From: Sphingobacterium sp. UBA2700 | GTDB taxonomy: Bacteria; Bacteroidota; Bacteroidia; Sphingobacteriales; Sphingobacteriaceae | Direction of reading: 5' to 3' | NCBI GenBank assembly: GCA_002354335.1 | Contig: DELI01000025.1 | Coordinates: 21,322 to 85,321, forward strand | DNA length: 64,000 nucleotides | In this document: positions 1-8,798 of the stretch, one piece after another | Position numbering within the stretch: position 1 is the stretch's first letter | Layout: each line of letters begins with the position of its first letter | Position numbers and translations under genes: made by a program | Notes under the pieces: model-generated | What the model was told of the DNA's origin: nothing | The model's database searches: none | Seen by the model: the letters and a program-made list of their open reading frames with translations, nothing else

Positions 1-1
1 C

Positions 2-121
2 TCGGTACAGCAGATTCAACGACCAATTTATTATATTGTTTATGTGCCGCAATACGACGAGGATTACAAAGTTATAGACAAAAAGATCTATACCTATGGT
101 GAGATTCTGTGGAAGCCGTAA
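2..121 (+). CDS. C-terminal end of an unknown protein (partial)
   Basis: The reading frame is open from base 2 to a TAA at 119-121 and gives 39 residues ending in GEILWKP. The start lies outside the window. The tail is rich in Tyr and charged residues (YYIVYVPQYDEDYK). I do not recognise the family and assign no function. It is followed after 93 bases by a lipoprotein gene on the same strand, so the two may be co-transcribed. Confidence 0.5.
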   Translation, partial: SVQQIQRPIYYIVYVPQYDEDYKVIDKKIYTYGEILWKP

Positions 122-214
122 TGCTGTTAAGTTTTCGTAAAGTTTTTATCACTTACACGAAAAACAGTTAAAAATACGTTCATGTTAAGAACATCAACGT
201 ATTTAAAGCATCAC

Positions 215-1144
215 ATGACGAATAAGATCTCCTCGCTATTAAGCATTACTTTATTATCTATTTCCTTGTATTCGCTGAGTTCTTGCGTGAAAGACGATTT
301 CGACGCGAATCATCAGCTTGTTGACCCCAGTTTGTCGGAACAGAAAATCAATACCGGCTTCACCAAGCAAGATGTGCCGATCAAAGCTGACAATTGGTCA
401 ATTAGTTATGTAAAGGATGGAATAACAGGCGAGCCCTTAAAAAATAAAGCCGGGGAGCCCTTTAAACTATCGGAAGCCGGCGTGATGGAACTGGAAAGTG
501 GCTGGTTAAAGATGGAGAAGACTGCAGATAATAAACTGATCGTTTCCCTTTTAGAAAATTTTAGCGACCATCCCCGGAAATTTATCGTAGGATTAGTATC
601 TGATAATAAATTAGACGCGATCACTTATATCCAATCGCGAGGGGAAAGCTATGAAATCATAAAAAAAGATATACAGGAAGTTGAAGGCAGTAGAAAAGTC
701 TACCGCAGCACCGAAGGCTGTAGTACAATGACGATTACAAATGATACCGGCGTGGAAAAGAGCTTTGATATTACAGCAATCTTTGCCGGTGTAAAATATA
801 GTTCTGAATTTACGAGTGAAGATTATGGCGCCTTCGATTGGATCGCTGCGTCAGACTCCCTGATTACGATGGATCAACTTCTTGTTGACGGATCAGTTCG
901 CTGGAATGGTAAGGTCCTGTACAAAAAAGGAACGACGCTAGAAGATTTTGTGAAGGAAAGCAGTAAGGAGGAAATTAAAGTAGCTCCGAATACCACAGTG
1001 CAAGTCAGCGGAGAGATGGAATACTTGGAAAGAACGTGCGAATATACCTTTACCATAAAGAATGCTTCATCCGGTCATCAGTTTCCAGTTAGAGGAACCT
1101 GGAAACAAAAGGTCCCCTTAAGTCCACATACTAGAATAAATTAA
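215..1144 (+). CDS. hypothetical lipoprotein
   Basis: A protein of about 309 residues, family not recognised. From the ATG at 215 it begins with a typical lipoprotein signal: short Lys-containing n-region, hydrophobic stretch, and lipobox LSSC, then acidic residues (VKDDFD), as often seen in surface lipoproteins of Bacteroidetes. An in-frame ATG at 182 would add 11 residues ahead of the signal peptide, so 215 is preferred. The mature part is soluble and beta-rich in appearance, with no obvious catalytic motif. Probably anchored to the outer or inner membrane. The function is unknown. Confidence 0.65.
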   Translation: MTNKISSLLSITLLSISLYSLSSCVKDDFDANHQLVDPSLSEQKINTGFTKQDVPIKADNWSISYVKDGITGEPLKNKAGEPFKLSEAGVMELESGWLKMEKTADNKLIVSLLENFSDHPRKFIVGLVSDNKLDAITYIQSRGESYEIIKKDIQEVEGSRKVYRSTEGCSTMTITNDTGVEKSFDITAIFAGVKYSSEFTSEDYGAFDWIAASDSLITMDQLLVDGSVRWNGKVLYKKGTTLEDFVKESSKEEIKVAPNTTVQVSGEMEYLERTCEYTFTIKNASSGHQFPVRGTWKQKVPLSPHTRIN

Positions 1145-1249
1145 AAAAATAAAGCTGCCCTTCGATGCAATGCCCCCAAAAAGCAGCCGACAGCCTCGCT
1201 AACTAATAGCTAGCACCGATAAGCTTCGGTCGGGACTAGGACGTGTTAG

Positions 1250-1345
1250 TCCCAATGTAAACCCAATTCAAACCCAATACAAACCCAATGCATACCCAAA
1301 TCAAAACCGTTCTGAAAGGGCTATGATTTGGGTGTGTATGGTTTA
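1250..1345 (+). repeat. 11-bp-periodic AAACCCAAT repeat with hairpin, copy A
   Basis: ACCCAAT-type units start at 1261, 1272, 1283 and 1294, exactly 11 bp apart, with a degenerate unit at 1250. The last unit forms the left arm of a hairpin: ACCCAAATCA (1294-1303) pairs with TGATTTGGGT (1324-1333). A separate small hairpin, GGGACTA/TAGTCCC, lies at 1232-1253. The element sits between convergent genes. Related copies are near 31.0 kb and 43.2 kb, with different but still complementary arms. Confidence 0.75.
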
Positions 1346-1384
1346 ATGAAAGATTGTTATTGCATGAAGAATCGTCGTTGTATC

Positions 1385-2344
1385 TTAGCCCTTTTCGGCG
1401 CGTCGTTTCTCAACTGCTAGAATATTGCGTTGTATATCTTTCATTATCCATTTTGCCCAGATTCCTGCATAGAAGTTGAAAGTGGTATTCAAGGTGAAGT
1501 GGCTGTACAAATGAAGTCTGTATTTGTTTTGGCCGAGCTGCTCTAGCTCGTAAGTTCCGTTCAGGACATCGAAGAAATTTCCGCCGACGACAACGTGTTC
1601 ATCGAGCGTGGTCGATGGAATCTCATGAGGGTTAGCCTTTATTGTGAAGCTCATGCTTTTTTGATGATCGTAATGCGTCACTGTTTCGTGAAACACTAGG
1701 CCGTTCGTAAAAATGGCTTTTCTATAAGCACCGACACCCTCGTAGTTTAATTCTGCTTCTACGGGACGGGGAAAACCAAGCATGCGGTTTAGCCAGCCGC
1801 TATCTTCGGCCTCAGTAATTTTGGAAACGCGGGTTACCAATCCCCATATTTTGTCGGCTGGTGCTTCGATGTCTATGTAATTATAGGCTTTGAATTGCTC
1901 TTTGCTTCGTCCCATCCAGGCTTCTAAGGGGGCAGCGAATAAAGGCAAAAGAACCAGGACGCTTACCATGATGGTATCGTGTTTTTTCTGAAAACTTTTT
2001 CCCAGCAATCCTCCAATAGATGCGAATACCATAAAAATAGGGAAGACCATCATCCAACAAGCCCATCCTTCAAGCTCCACAAAAAGCGTAACGATTGCAA
2101 ATACGGTTAATGGGATCCACGGGAACAGTATGGTGAAAGCATTGTTTCTTGTTCGCTCGATTGGAGCGAAATAAACTGCTAAAGCCCCCATGACGAAAGG
2201 AACAACGAATAAAAAACTGATAGACATTAACGCGAATAGCGAGGACAAATTGGAGATATTAAAGAGGAATCTCATGAGCATTGCATATGCTACGGGCATG
2301 ACAATGGCGTGGAAGTATTGGTTTTTGATGATTTTGCTAAACAT
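1385..2344 (-). CDS. membrane protein with C-terminal SRPBCC-like domain
   Basis: A 319-residue protein. Residues 1 to about 150 hold roughly five hydrophobic helices. The rest resembles an SRPBCC/START-type helix-grip domain of the polyketide-cyclase kind: it opens with YNYIDIEAPADKIWGLV, followed by alternating strands and a closing amphipathic helix. Such domains bind lipids or other hydrophobic ligands, but the ligand here cannot be told. It is transcribed toward the repeat at 1250-1345 and divergently from rplU. The domain call rests on pattern recognition only. Confidence 0.6.
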   Translation of the reverse strand: MFSKIIKNQYFHAIVMPVAYAMLMRFLFNISNLSSLFALMSISFLFVVPFVMGALAVYFAPIERTRNNAFTILFPWIPLTVFAIVTLFVELEGWACWMMVFPIFMVFASIGGLLGKSFQKKHDTIMVSVLVLLPLFAAPLEAWMGRSKEQFKAYNYIDIEAPADKIWGLVTRVSKITEAEDSGWLNRMLGFPRPVEAELNYEGVGAYRKAIFTNGLVFHETVTHYDHQKSMSFTIKANPHEIPSTTLDEHVVVGGNFFDVLNGTYELEQLGQNKYRLHLYSHFTLNTTFNFYAGIWAKWIMKDIQRNILAVEKRRAEKG

Positions 2345-2381
2345 AGTTATGTGCTATGGATTAAAGATATCGAAAATAAGT

Positions 2382-2412
2382 TTGTTTGAATAAGAAATAT
2401 ATTCTATCTTTG
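2382..2412 (+). promoter_or_regulatory. Bacteroidetes sigma-A promoter of rplU-rpmA
   Basis: A -33 TTG at 2382-2384 and a -7 box TATCTTTG at 2405-2412 are separated by 20 bases, matching the TTG/TAnnTTTG consensus of this phylum. The rplU start codon is about 34 bases downstream. Confidence 0.7.
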
Positions 2413-2446
2413 CCACTCATTAAATAATAACAATTAATTCATAACA

Positions 2447-2758
2447 ATGTACGCAATAGTAAATATAGCAGGACAGCAATTTAAAGTTGCTAAAGACCAA
2501 TACCTTTTTGTACACCGTTTACAAGGAGACGAAGGCGCTAGTATTGAATTTGACAATGTATTGTTAGCAGAGGACGGTGGTAAATTTACTGTTGGTACGC
2601 CAAGTATCTCAGGTGCTAAAGTTTCAGCTACGATTTTGTCTCATTTAAAAGGTGAAAAAGTAATCGTTTTCAAGAAAAAACGTCGTAAAGGCTACAAGAA
2701 GAAAAACGGTCACCGTCAACAATTCACTAAAATCCAGATCACTGGTATCAGTTTATAA
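2447..2758 (+). CDS. rplU: 50S ribosomal protein bL21
   Basis: A 103-residue protein with the bL21 pattern: start [14 protein letters not shown], and a strongly basic central-to-C-terminal tract ([17 protein letters not shown]) that contacts 23S rRNA. The length is normal. It is followed 43 bases later by rpmA, the usual rplU-rpmA arrangement, and has its own good promoter upstream. Confidence 0.97.
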   Translation: MYAIVNIAGQQFKVAKDQYLFVHRLQGDEGASIEFDNVLLAEDGGKFTVGTPSISGAKVSATILSHLKGEKVIVFKKKRRKGYKKKNGHRQQFTKIQITGISL

Positions 2759-2801
2759 TTGAATTTTTAATCTGACGTAAGTCATAAATTAGAATAAAGA
2801 A

Positions 2802-3068
2802 ATGGCACACAAAAAAGGTGCGGGTAGTTCCAAGAACGGCCGTGAGTCACATAGTAAGAGATTAGGTATCAAGATTTTTGGTGGTCAACAAGCAATCGCT
2901 GGAAACATCATCGTTCGCCAACGTGGTACTCAACATAACCCAGATTCTAACGTAGGTATCGGTAAAGACCATACATTATACGCTTTAATCGACGGTACAG
3001 TAGTTTTCCGCAAAAAAGCTAACAATAAATCTTATGTTTCTGTATTACCTACAGAAGAGAACAACTAA
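2802..3068 (+). CDS. rpmA: 50S ribosomal protein bL27
   Basis: An 88-residue protein with the family start [20 protein letters not shown] and the conserved core [11 protein letters not shown], of usual length. bL27 lies near the peptidyl transferase centre of the large subunit. Gly and Ser follow MAHKK directly, so there is no sign of the N-terminal extension removed by a protease in Firmicutes. Second gene of the rplU-rpmA operon, ended by the terminator at 3089-3123. Confidence 0.97.
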   Translation: MAHKKGAGSSKNGRESHSKRLGIKIFGGQQAIAGNIIVRQRGTQHNPDSNVGIGKDHTLYALIDGTVVFRKKANNKSYVSVLPTEENN

Positions 3069-3088
3069 GATATCTTAAGATCAAAAAA

Positions 3089-3123
3089 AGAGGCTAGCAC
3101 GATGTGTTAGCCTCTTTTTTTTT
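3089..3123 (+). terminator. terminator of rplU-rpmA
   Basis: A 12-bp stem (3089-3100 with 3104-3115, one G-T pair) and a 3-base loop are followed by nine T. It marks the end of the housekeeping operon and the left edge of the defence region. Confidence 0.9.
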
Positions 3124-3339
3124 GGTTCTATGTGTTGGATGTCTGTTTCCCTAATAGATGTCTTAATTTAAATGGGATATTTTCGAAAGAATGATGAGAA
3201 AATTTCATTAAATGTTTTGAATAGGAGTAACATAACTAATACTCAAGACCTAAATCGAATTTAAAGCTCAAGATTTTTTATTGCGTGATTTGAATGTTGT
3301 CTACTTAAAAAGTCTTTTAAAGATTTTTATTTTCATAAA

Positions 3340-4566
3340 TTGTTTTTTATTAAGATTGAACGACAATTGAAAGCATTTTCTTCTATCAAGCAACTATTGG
3401 GTACATTATCCCGTGAGCAGAAGCTCATTAGCGAAATATTCGAGAAACGCAAGTTGCTATCCTATAAATACAACGATGCACTTGAAGTACTAGACTTTGA
3501 TGAGGATAAACTTCGCATTCTTATAGAATTTAATGTTCTACGTGAGAATGGAGCATTTTTGGAACTGGATGATCAATTTTTACAGTTCTTCGAGCAGATA
3601 CTGGAAGTAAATGAAGAGATCAATGTGTTTTTTATTAATGAAAATCTACAGTCCATACATCAAAATATCGTGTATTACCTGCAAGAAAATAGTGAAACGC
3701 GACGCTACAACTATCTTAGGCAGATTAAGAATGCGCTTCGGAAAATAGGGCTTATTGCCATTCGGAATGTTGTTGATTTGAAAAGGAATATTGATAGTAC
3801 ATTCAAAAATGAACCTAACTATAAAATAAAGAAGTCCAAGCTAGAACACCTAGATGTTAAGCGAAACGATATCTCTACTCTGATAAACCTTGCAGATGCT
3901 TTAATCTCTGGAGATGAGGAACAGACTTTTTTTAAAGTGGCCATAGATGAAGAGCTGCAGCAAATCATTTTGTTTTTAAAGAGTCAACTCAATTCCTGCC
4001 GACATAATCTTATAGAAAATCAGAAGCAGATTATAGAGTACTTAAACAGACTTCGGGCCCAAAATTTAATGGTGGAGAAGATTCGTCAGCTTAAATATCT
4101 GAAGGACCAATTTGAGTTACGCTCAAAAACCGATATTCTCGAAATCCTTCGAACAGAAAATTCCTTACTTTTTGAGCCGAAACCGTCTTATTCGCTTAAA
4201 CTTTCAATTGAACAGCTCCAGAATGATGATGCAACCTTGGAATTGGTTAAAAAAGTTCATGCACTAAAAAGATTTGGTAGTAGCCTAAAACAATCTGTTG
4301 CAGAAACCGATCTTAGCGAGTATTTGTCTTCTGAATCGGAGCAAGTTCCACAGGTCAATTTAGAAGAAGTGAAAAATAGCTTTTTAGCTGGCAGCAATAA
4401 CCTTTTTGATTTTCTACAAACTTATGATTTTGGTATGGAGGTTAATTTTGAAGAAAGGTTGACTTTATACTGCCAGTTGGTTTCCCAGTTTGATATTTAT
4501 TTCAGGTTTACGGATGAATATAAGATTAAACATGAAACCGAATATTTAATGATATATCCTGCTTAA
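3340..4566 (+). CDS. jetA: Wadjet subunit JetA (MksF-like kleisin)
   Basis: A 408-residue, largely helical, Lys/Glu-rich protein and first gene of a four-gene operon. By position and type it is the kleisin (JetA/MksF) of a Wadjet SMC complex, which bridges the two SMC heads and carries the JetB dimer. The N-terminal part looks like winged-helix segments (about 1-90), followed by long helices. The sequence is divergent and the call rests mainly on the operon. The start is unclear: the frame has a stop at 3286-3288 and no ATG near it, so translation probably begins at TTG 3340, or at TTG 3367. The next gene starts 1 base after its stop codon. Confidence 0.7.
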   Translation: MFFIKIERQLKAFSSIKQLLGTLSREQKLISEIFEKRKLLSYKYNDALEVLDFDEDKLRILIEFNVLRENGAFLELDDQFLQFFEQILEVNEEINVFFINENLQSIHQNIVYYLQENSETRRYNYLRQIKNALRKIGLIAIRNVVDLKRNIDSTFKNEPNYKIKKSKLEHLDVKRNDISTLINLADALISGDEEQTFFKVAIDEELQQIILFLKSQLNSCRHNLIENQKQIIEYLNRLRAQNLMVEKIRQLKYLKDQFELRSKTDILEILRTENSLLFEPKPSYSLKLSIEQLQNDDATLELVKKVHALKRFGSSLKQSVAETDLSEYLSSESEQVPQVNLEEVKNSFLAGSNNLFDFLQTYDFGMEVNFEERLTLYCQLVSQFDIYFRFTDEYKIKHETEYLMIYPA

Positions 4567-4567
4567 T

Positions 4568-5140
4568 ATGAGTACAATACCCAAACATTCTGCCCATGTA
4601 TTTGAGATTCTGAATAAGGGTCAATTCATTTGTTCAAATAGTACTAAGGACAACATTCGAAAGCTTTATTTAGCAATAAATGAAGATTTTGATGCCTACT
4701 ATGACTATTTCCTTGGAATCAATATGATCCTCGAAGAAGGTGATGAATATTACCATTTTGTTCGATCGGAAAACCGAGCGGAACTCGAGCGAAAGCTGGA
4801 GATAGCGATGAAATGGATTGATATATTAGCCTTTTTAAAAACCTTCGATAATGGTTTTTGCGCAGGTATTCGTTTTAGAATGGCCGATATATTGGCGAGA
4901 TTAGGTGTGGATGCTGATCTTAAGAGTAAACTTGAAAGCCTGAAAAAATATACGTCAGGCAAGGACAAGCATTCAGAAATAATTGTAAAAATACTTGACC
5001 TATTGGAACGGGATAATTTTATTGAACTCGAGAATGATATATCTCAAGAATATAAAGCGTTGGCTTCGTTCGCATACTTGGAAAAGTTAGTTCTGGCTAT
5101 TAATATACCTGAGGAGATACAGTATGAGATACCTGAATAA
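4568..5140 (+). CDS. jetB: Wadjet subunit JetB (MksE-like KITE protein)
   Basis: A 190-residue protein resembling the MksE/JetB family of small winged-helix KITE subunits, which dimerise and bind the kleisin in SMC complexes. Residues about 10-70 (HVFEILNKGQFICSNS, then YDYFLGINMILEEGDEYYHF) look like a winged helix with a beta hairpin; the rest is helical. It starts 1 base after jetA and its end overlaps jetC by 17 bases, so the subunits are probably translationally coupled. No catalytic motif is expected or seen. Confidence 0.7.
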   Translation: MSTIPKHSAHVFEILNKGQFICSNSTKDNIRKLYLAINEDFDAYYDYFLGINMILEEGDEYYHFVRSENRAELERKLEIAMKWIDILAFLKTFDNGFCAGIRFRMADILARLGVDADLKSKLESLKKYTSGKDKHSEIIVKILDLLERDNFIELENDISQEYKALASFAYLEKLVLAINIPEEIQYEIPE

Positions 5141-8100
5141 AGTAGTATTTATAAATAGCGCGAGTATTGCATATGCCGAGATCGGCCTTTCGGGGAATGT
5201 CCATTTTATAGGAACCCAGGGTGTCGGCAAGAGTACATGTTTAAGGGCTATTTTATTTTTTTACAATGCGGATAAAATAAGACTAGGTATTGAAAAGGGC
5301 AAACGTTCTTTTGATGACTATTATTTGCCACATGCTAACTCATTCATTGTTTATGAGGTGATTACCGAGACAGGGCCTTTTTGTGTACTTGCATATAAAT
5401 CTCACGGTAGGGCGGCATTTCGATTTATTGACGCTGCTTACAAGAAGGAAAATTTTGTAGGTTCGGATTTTAAAGCAATGGTTTGGGAACAGATTAGAAA
5501 CACCTTCCCTCAAAATCTATTCTACAGCCGAAAGGTTGAGCGTTACGAAGAATATCGAGATATAATTTATGGAAATAATAAAGGTTTACCATCTACATTC
5601 CGTAAATACGCCTTAATTGAGAGTAAATCGTATCAGAATCTACCGCGGACGATTCAAAATGTCTTTCTCAACTCGAAACTGGAAGCAGAGTTTATAAAAC
5701 AGACGATAATAATGTCTCTGAATGAAGAGGATGTAAGAATAGACTTGGATCAATATTCACTACATCTTAGGAATTTCGAACAACAACTGGCAGATATAGG
5801 TAAATGGTCTGAGCAGAATAAGTCTGGAGAAATTGTTGTTCGAGTGTTGGCAGCAAATATTTCATCGCTGCATAGGATAGTCGGTTTTCTTTCTATCGAA
5901 AAGGGGCAACTTATCCAATCCTTAATCAACACTCACAGGTCTCTGGAGCAAACGCAGCCATTGTTGGTCAAGCAGCTTGATCAGCAGCAGGAAAAATATG
6001 TTGCTGTAGAAAATAAGTTAAAAGTTTCGGATGAGAAGTTTCAGGAGAGGAAAGATAATATCAATAAAGAGATTACGTTGATGGCTGGCAGGATTTCGGA
6101 CGCAAGGCGCAAGAATCAGGAGTATCAACTGATGGATATAACAGGCATCATTGACCGGATATCTAAGAAGGCACTGTGGGAAAATAAAAAGAATAATCTA
6201 CAGTCTGAACGCGATTTACTTTCTTTCCGTTATCAGGAAATTATGGATAAATATGCTGCTTTGCAGCAGCAGCTTAATAATCAACTAGATCAATTTATCA
6301 ATGAAAAAAACAAGGAAGGAAATAATCTAAAGTCAGATTCTTACTTAAACAAGGATACGATCAGAAAGCAGTATGAAAAGATTTCGGCTGACATTTTACT
6401 TGAACAAGCCGATATTAAACACAATGCGGAGATGAAATTGGTAGAAAAGGCGAAATCCAAACACCAATTTGAATTGCAAAGAAAAGCTGCCGAGTTCAAG
6501 CGTTGGTTTGAAGACGAATTGAAAACTGAAGAACAGATAATTGTAAGAACCCAACAAGAGTTGGTTGTGATTAAGAATGAGAGAGTAAGTAATCGTAAGC
6601 AAATTGAATCGCTTCAAAAAAGTTGGGGACTGGACGAAAAGACGGTTGAACTTGATTTTGAATCAAAGAAAGCTAAGCTTGATGAATTAATTGTTTCGGA
6701 AAATCGAAAAATTGAAAAATACAAGACAAGATTGGCAGCCAGCGGTAACTCCTTCTTTGAATGGCTCAATGACAATAAACCAGGATGGGAAGAGAATATT
6801 GGAAAAGTGATAAACGAGCAATCGATACTTTTCAATTCGGGGCTTAAGCCGAGAAATGTTTCATTACAGGGGCATTTGTTTTACGGTGTAGAGCTTGACC
6901 TTTCACAGGTAGAATGTAATATCAAAACTATAGCTGATTATGAAATGGATATCCGAAGAAGTAAGGAAGATATTGAGATATTACAGGGCAAACTTGCCGA
7001 TTTTACAGAACAGCACATCAAAGAAAAGGATAAGATTAGAAAAAAATATCAAACTCAGATAAAGGCACTGAAAGAGTTGATCGCTGTTGGTGATTATAAT
7101 GAAACAAAATTAAATGATGAGTATGCTAGAGCTATTGTGAATCGTGATGAATGGATAAGAAAGTCCCAAACAACGCAAAAGGCCGAGCTAGAGAAACTAA
7201 AAACGGCAATAATTGAAGCCGCTGAAGAAATGGCAATAGCAGAAGAGCATTTACTAGTAATACAAAAGAATATTAATAAGCGTTTGGATGAGAAAAAGCG
7301 GGAAAGAGATCAGAAAATTTCGGAAGTAGATCGAGCGTTAGTTGCTAACCTTGATAAAATAAACGTGACTATTGCCGAAGAGAAGAATAGGGTCCAAGGT
7401 CGAAAAAAAGATATTGAAGACCAGCAGAAAAGGGATTTGGAAAATGATGGTGCAGACGTAGTACGAATAGCAGCTATCGATGTTGAACTTGCGAGTATTG
7501 AGCAGGAGTTAAACTATATTGAAGCAAACAGAGATAAGTTGGCGGAATACAATAAAGACAAACGTGAGTTATTTGATCGTGTTGATGAATTTAAGGAAAA
7601 GAAAAAGCTCGCAGAAGTAAAGCTGTCAGGGGAACAGGAGCGGCATATGGTTGCAAAGACTAAGTTACAGGAAAGAATTAGCGATTTGAGAACTACTATT
7701 GCAGCCTTGGAGCTCGAGCATCGCGAAACAATGGAAGACTTAGAGGCATTCGACAACTTTAGCAAAACGGATCTCTATCTTAGCATGTTATCCGATGTAC
7801 CTAACATTGAGAAAAATAATCCTGTATCTATACGTCTGACTAAAATCATAGCATCTATTCATGAAAAAATCAATGAATCAACAACACGTATGACTGACTT
7901 ACGTAGCAATATAAACCGGTTTTTGAGTAATTTCTCTACAGGAAATATATTCGGATTTGAAACTATTCTCGTAGATGATGTGGAATATCGTCGCTTTGCC
8001 GACAACCTTAGTGAGTTTCTCGAAGAAAATAAAATTGAGGAATACGAGCGACGAACAAATGAACTTTTTGGAAGTCTGATTTCTCAGGTAGGAAAAGAGA

Positions 8101-8798
8101 CTACAGAGTTAGTGTCTAAAGAAGCGATTATTAGCAAGGTTATCCAAGATATTAATCGTGATTTTGTAGAGCGAAATTTCGCAGGGGTAATTAAGGGAAT
8201 TGAGCTTAGGATGACAAATAGCGCCAGTAAGATTGTAACTCTTTTGCAGGAGCTACGTGTTTTTAACGACGAATATGCATTAAGCTTAGGTAAAGCAAAC
8301 TTATTTAGCAACGAAGATTCAGCTCAGAATAATAAAAAGGCTGTGATCTATCTGAGGAGTTTCGCACAGGAGATTGCCTCATCTAAACAGAGTGAGGTAT
8401 CTCTTTCTGATACTTTCGAACTACAGTTTAAGATAGTTGAAAACGACAATGATAGTGGTTGGGTTGAGAAGCTGACAAATGTGGGTTCTGAAGGGACCGA
8501 TGTATTGGTCAAGGCAATGATCAATATTATGTTGCTGAATGTATTTAAAGAAAATGCTTCTAGGAAATTTAAGGACTTCAGGTTGCATTGTATGATGGAC
8601 GAAATTGGGAAATTGCATCCTAATAATGTAAAAGGTATTCTGAAGTTTGCCAACGACCGCAATATTGTGTTGATAAATAGTTCACCGACTTCATATAATG
8701 CTATTGATTATAAACATACCTATTTGTTGAGTAAGGATAAAAGACATACTACGATTGTAAAAAGATTGATTACTAACAATCAAATAAATGGAAATTAG
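5124..8798 (+). CDS. jetC: Wadjet SMC-like ATPase JetC (MksB)
   Basis: A 1224-residue SMC-type motor. Walker A is GTQGVGKST at residues 30-38. A very long coiled-coil part (about 250-1000, rich in Lys, Glu and Gln) follows. An ABC-signature-like stretch GSEGTD lies near 1121 and Walker B with the catalytic Glu in MMDEIGKLHP (D1159, E1160). The head halves sit at the two ends, as in all SMC proteins. In Wadjet the ATPase extrudes DNA loops and detects small circular DNA. The ATG at 5124 is preceded by a GAGGAG stretch and lies inside the end of jetB. Its last 11 bases overlap jetD. All ATPase residues appear intact. Confidence 0.88.
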   Translation: MRYLNKVVFINSASIAYAEIGLSGNVHFIGTQGVGKSTCLRAILFFYNADKIRLGIEKGKRSFDDYYLPHANSFIVYEVITETGPFCVLAYKSHGRAAFRFIDAAYKKENFVGSDFKAMVWEQIRNTFPQNLFYSRKVERYEEYRDIIYGNNKGLPSTFRKYALIESKSYQNLPRTIQNVFLNSKLEAEFIKQTIIMSLNEEDVRIDLDQYSLHLRNFEQQLADIGKWSEQNKSGEIVVRVLAANISSLHRIVGFLSIEKGQLIQSLINTHRSLEQTQPLLVKQLDQQQEKYVAVENKLKVSDEKFQERKDNINKEITLMAGRISDARRKNQEYQLMDITGIIDRISKKALWENKKNNLQSERDLLSFRYQEIMDKYAALQQQLNNQLDQFINEKNKEGNNLKSDSYLNKDTIRKQYEKISADILLEQADIKHNAEMKLVEKAKSKHQFELQRKAAEFKRWFEDELKTEEQIIVRTQQELVVIKNERVSNRKQIESLQKSWGLDEKTVELDFESKKAKLDELIVSENRKIEKYKTRLAASGNSFFEWLNDNKPGWEENIGKVINEQSILFNSGLKPRNVSLQGHLFYGVELDLSQVECNIKTIADYEMDIRRSKEDIEILQGKLADFTEQHIKEKDKIRKKYQTQIKALKELIAVGDYNETKLNDEYARAIVNRDEWIRKSQTTQKAELEKLKTAIIEAAEEMAIAEEHLLVIQKNINKRLDEKKRERDQKISEVDRALVANLDKINVTIAEEKNRVQGRKKDIEDQQKRDLENDGADVVRIAAIDVELASIEQELNYIEANRDKLAEYNKDKRELFDRVDEFKEKKKLAEVKLSGEQERHMVAKTKLQERISDLRTTIAALELEHRETMEDLEAFDNFSKTDLYLSMLSDVPNIEKNNPVSIRLTKIIASIHEKINESTTRMTDLRSNINRFLSNFSTGNIFGFETILVDDVEYRRFADNLSEFLEENKIEEYERRTNELFGSLISQVGKETTELVSKEAIISKVIQDINRDFVERNFAGVIKGIELRMTNSASKIVTLLQELRVFNDEYALSLGKANLFSNEDSAQNNKKAVIYLRSFAQEIASSKQSEVSLSDTFELQFKIVENDNDSGWVEKLTNVGSEGTDVLVKAMINIMLLNVFKENASRKFKDFRLHCMMDEIGKLHPNNVKGILKFANDRNIVLINSSPTSYNAIDYKHTYLLSKDKRHTTIVKRLITNNQINGN

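Noticed and set aside
1250..1345. The 11-bp repeats as a CRISPR array
   Set aside because: Units are only 11 bp with no spacers of 30 or more bases, and no cas gene is present.
2190..2393. Plus-strand frame of 67 codons opposite the SRPBCC gene start
   Set aside because: It is antisense to a real membrane protein gene and covers the rplU promoter region.
3124..3340. Copy of the tRNA-Ala 3' end as a left attachment site of the island
   Set aside because: I looked for the TTCGAATCCGG-type end sequence near the rpmA side and found none.
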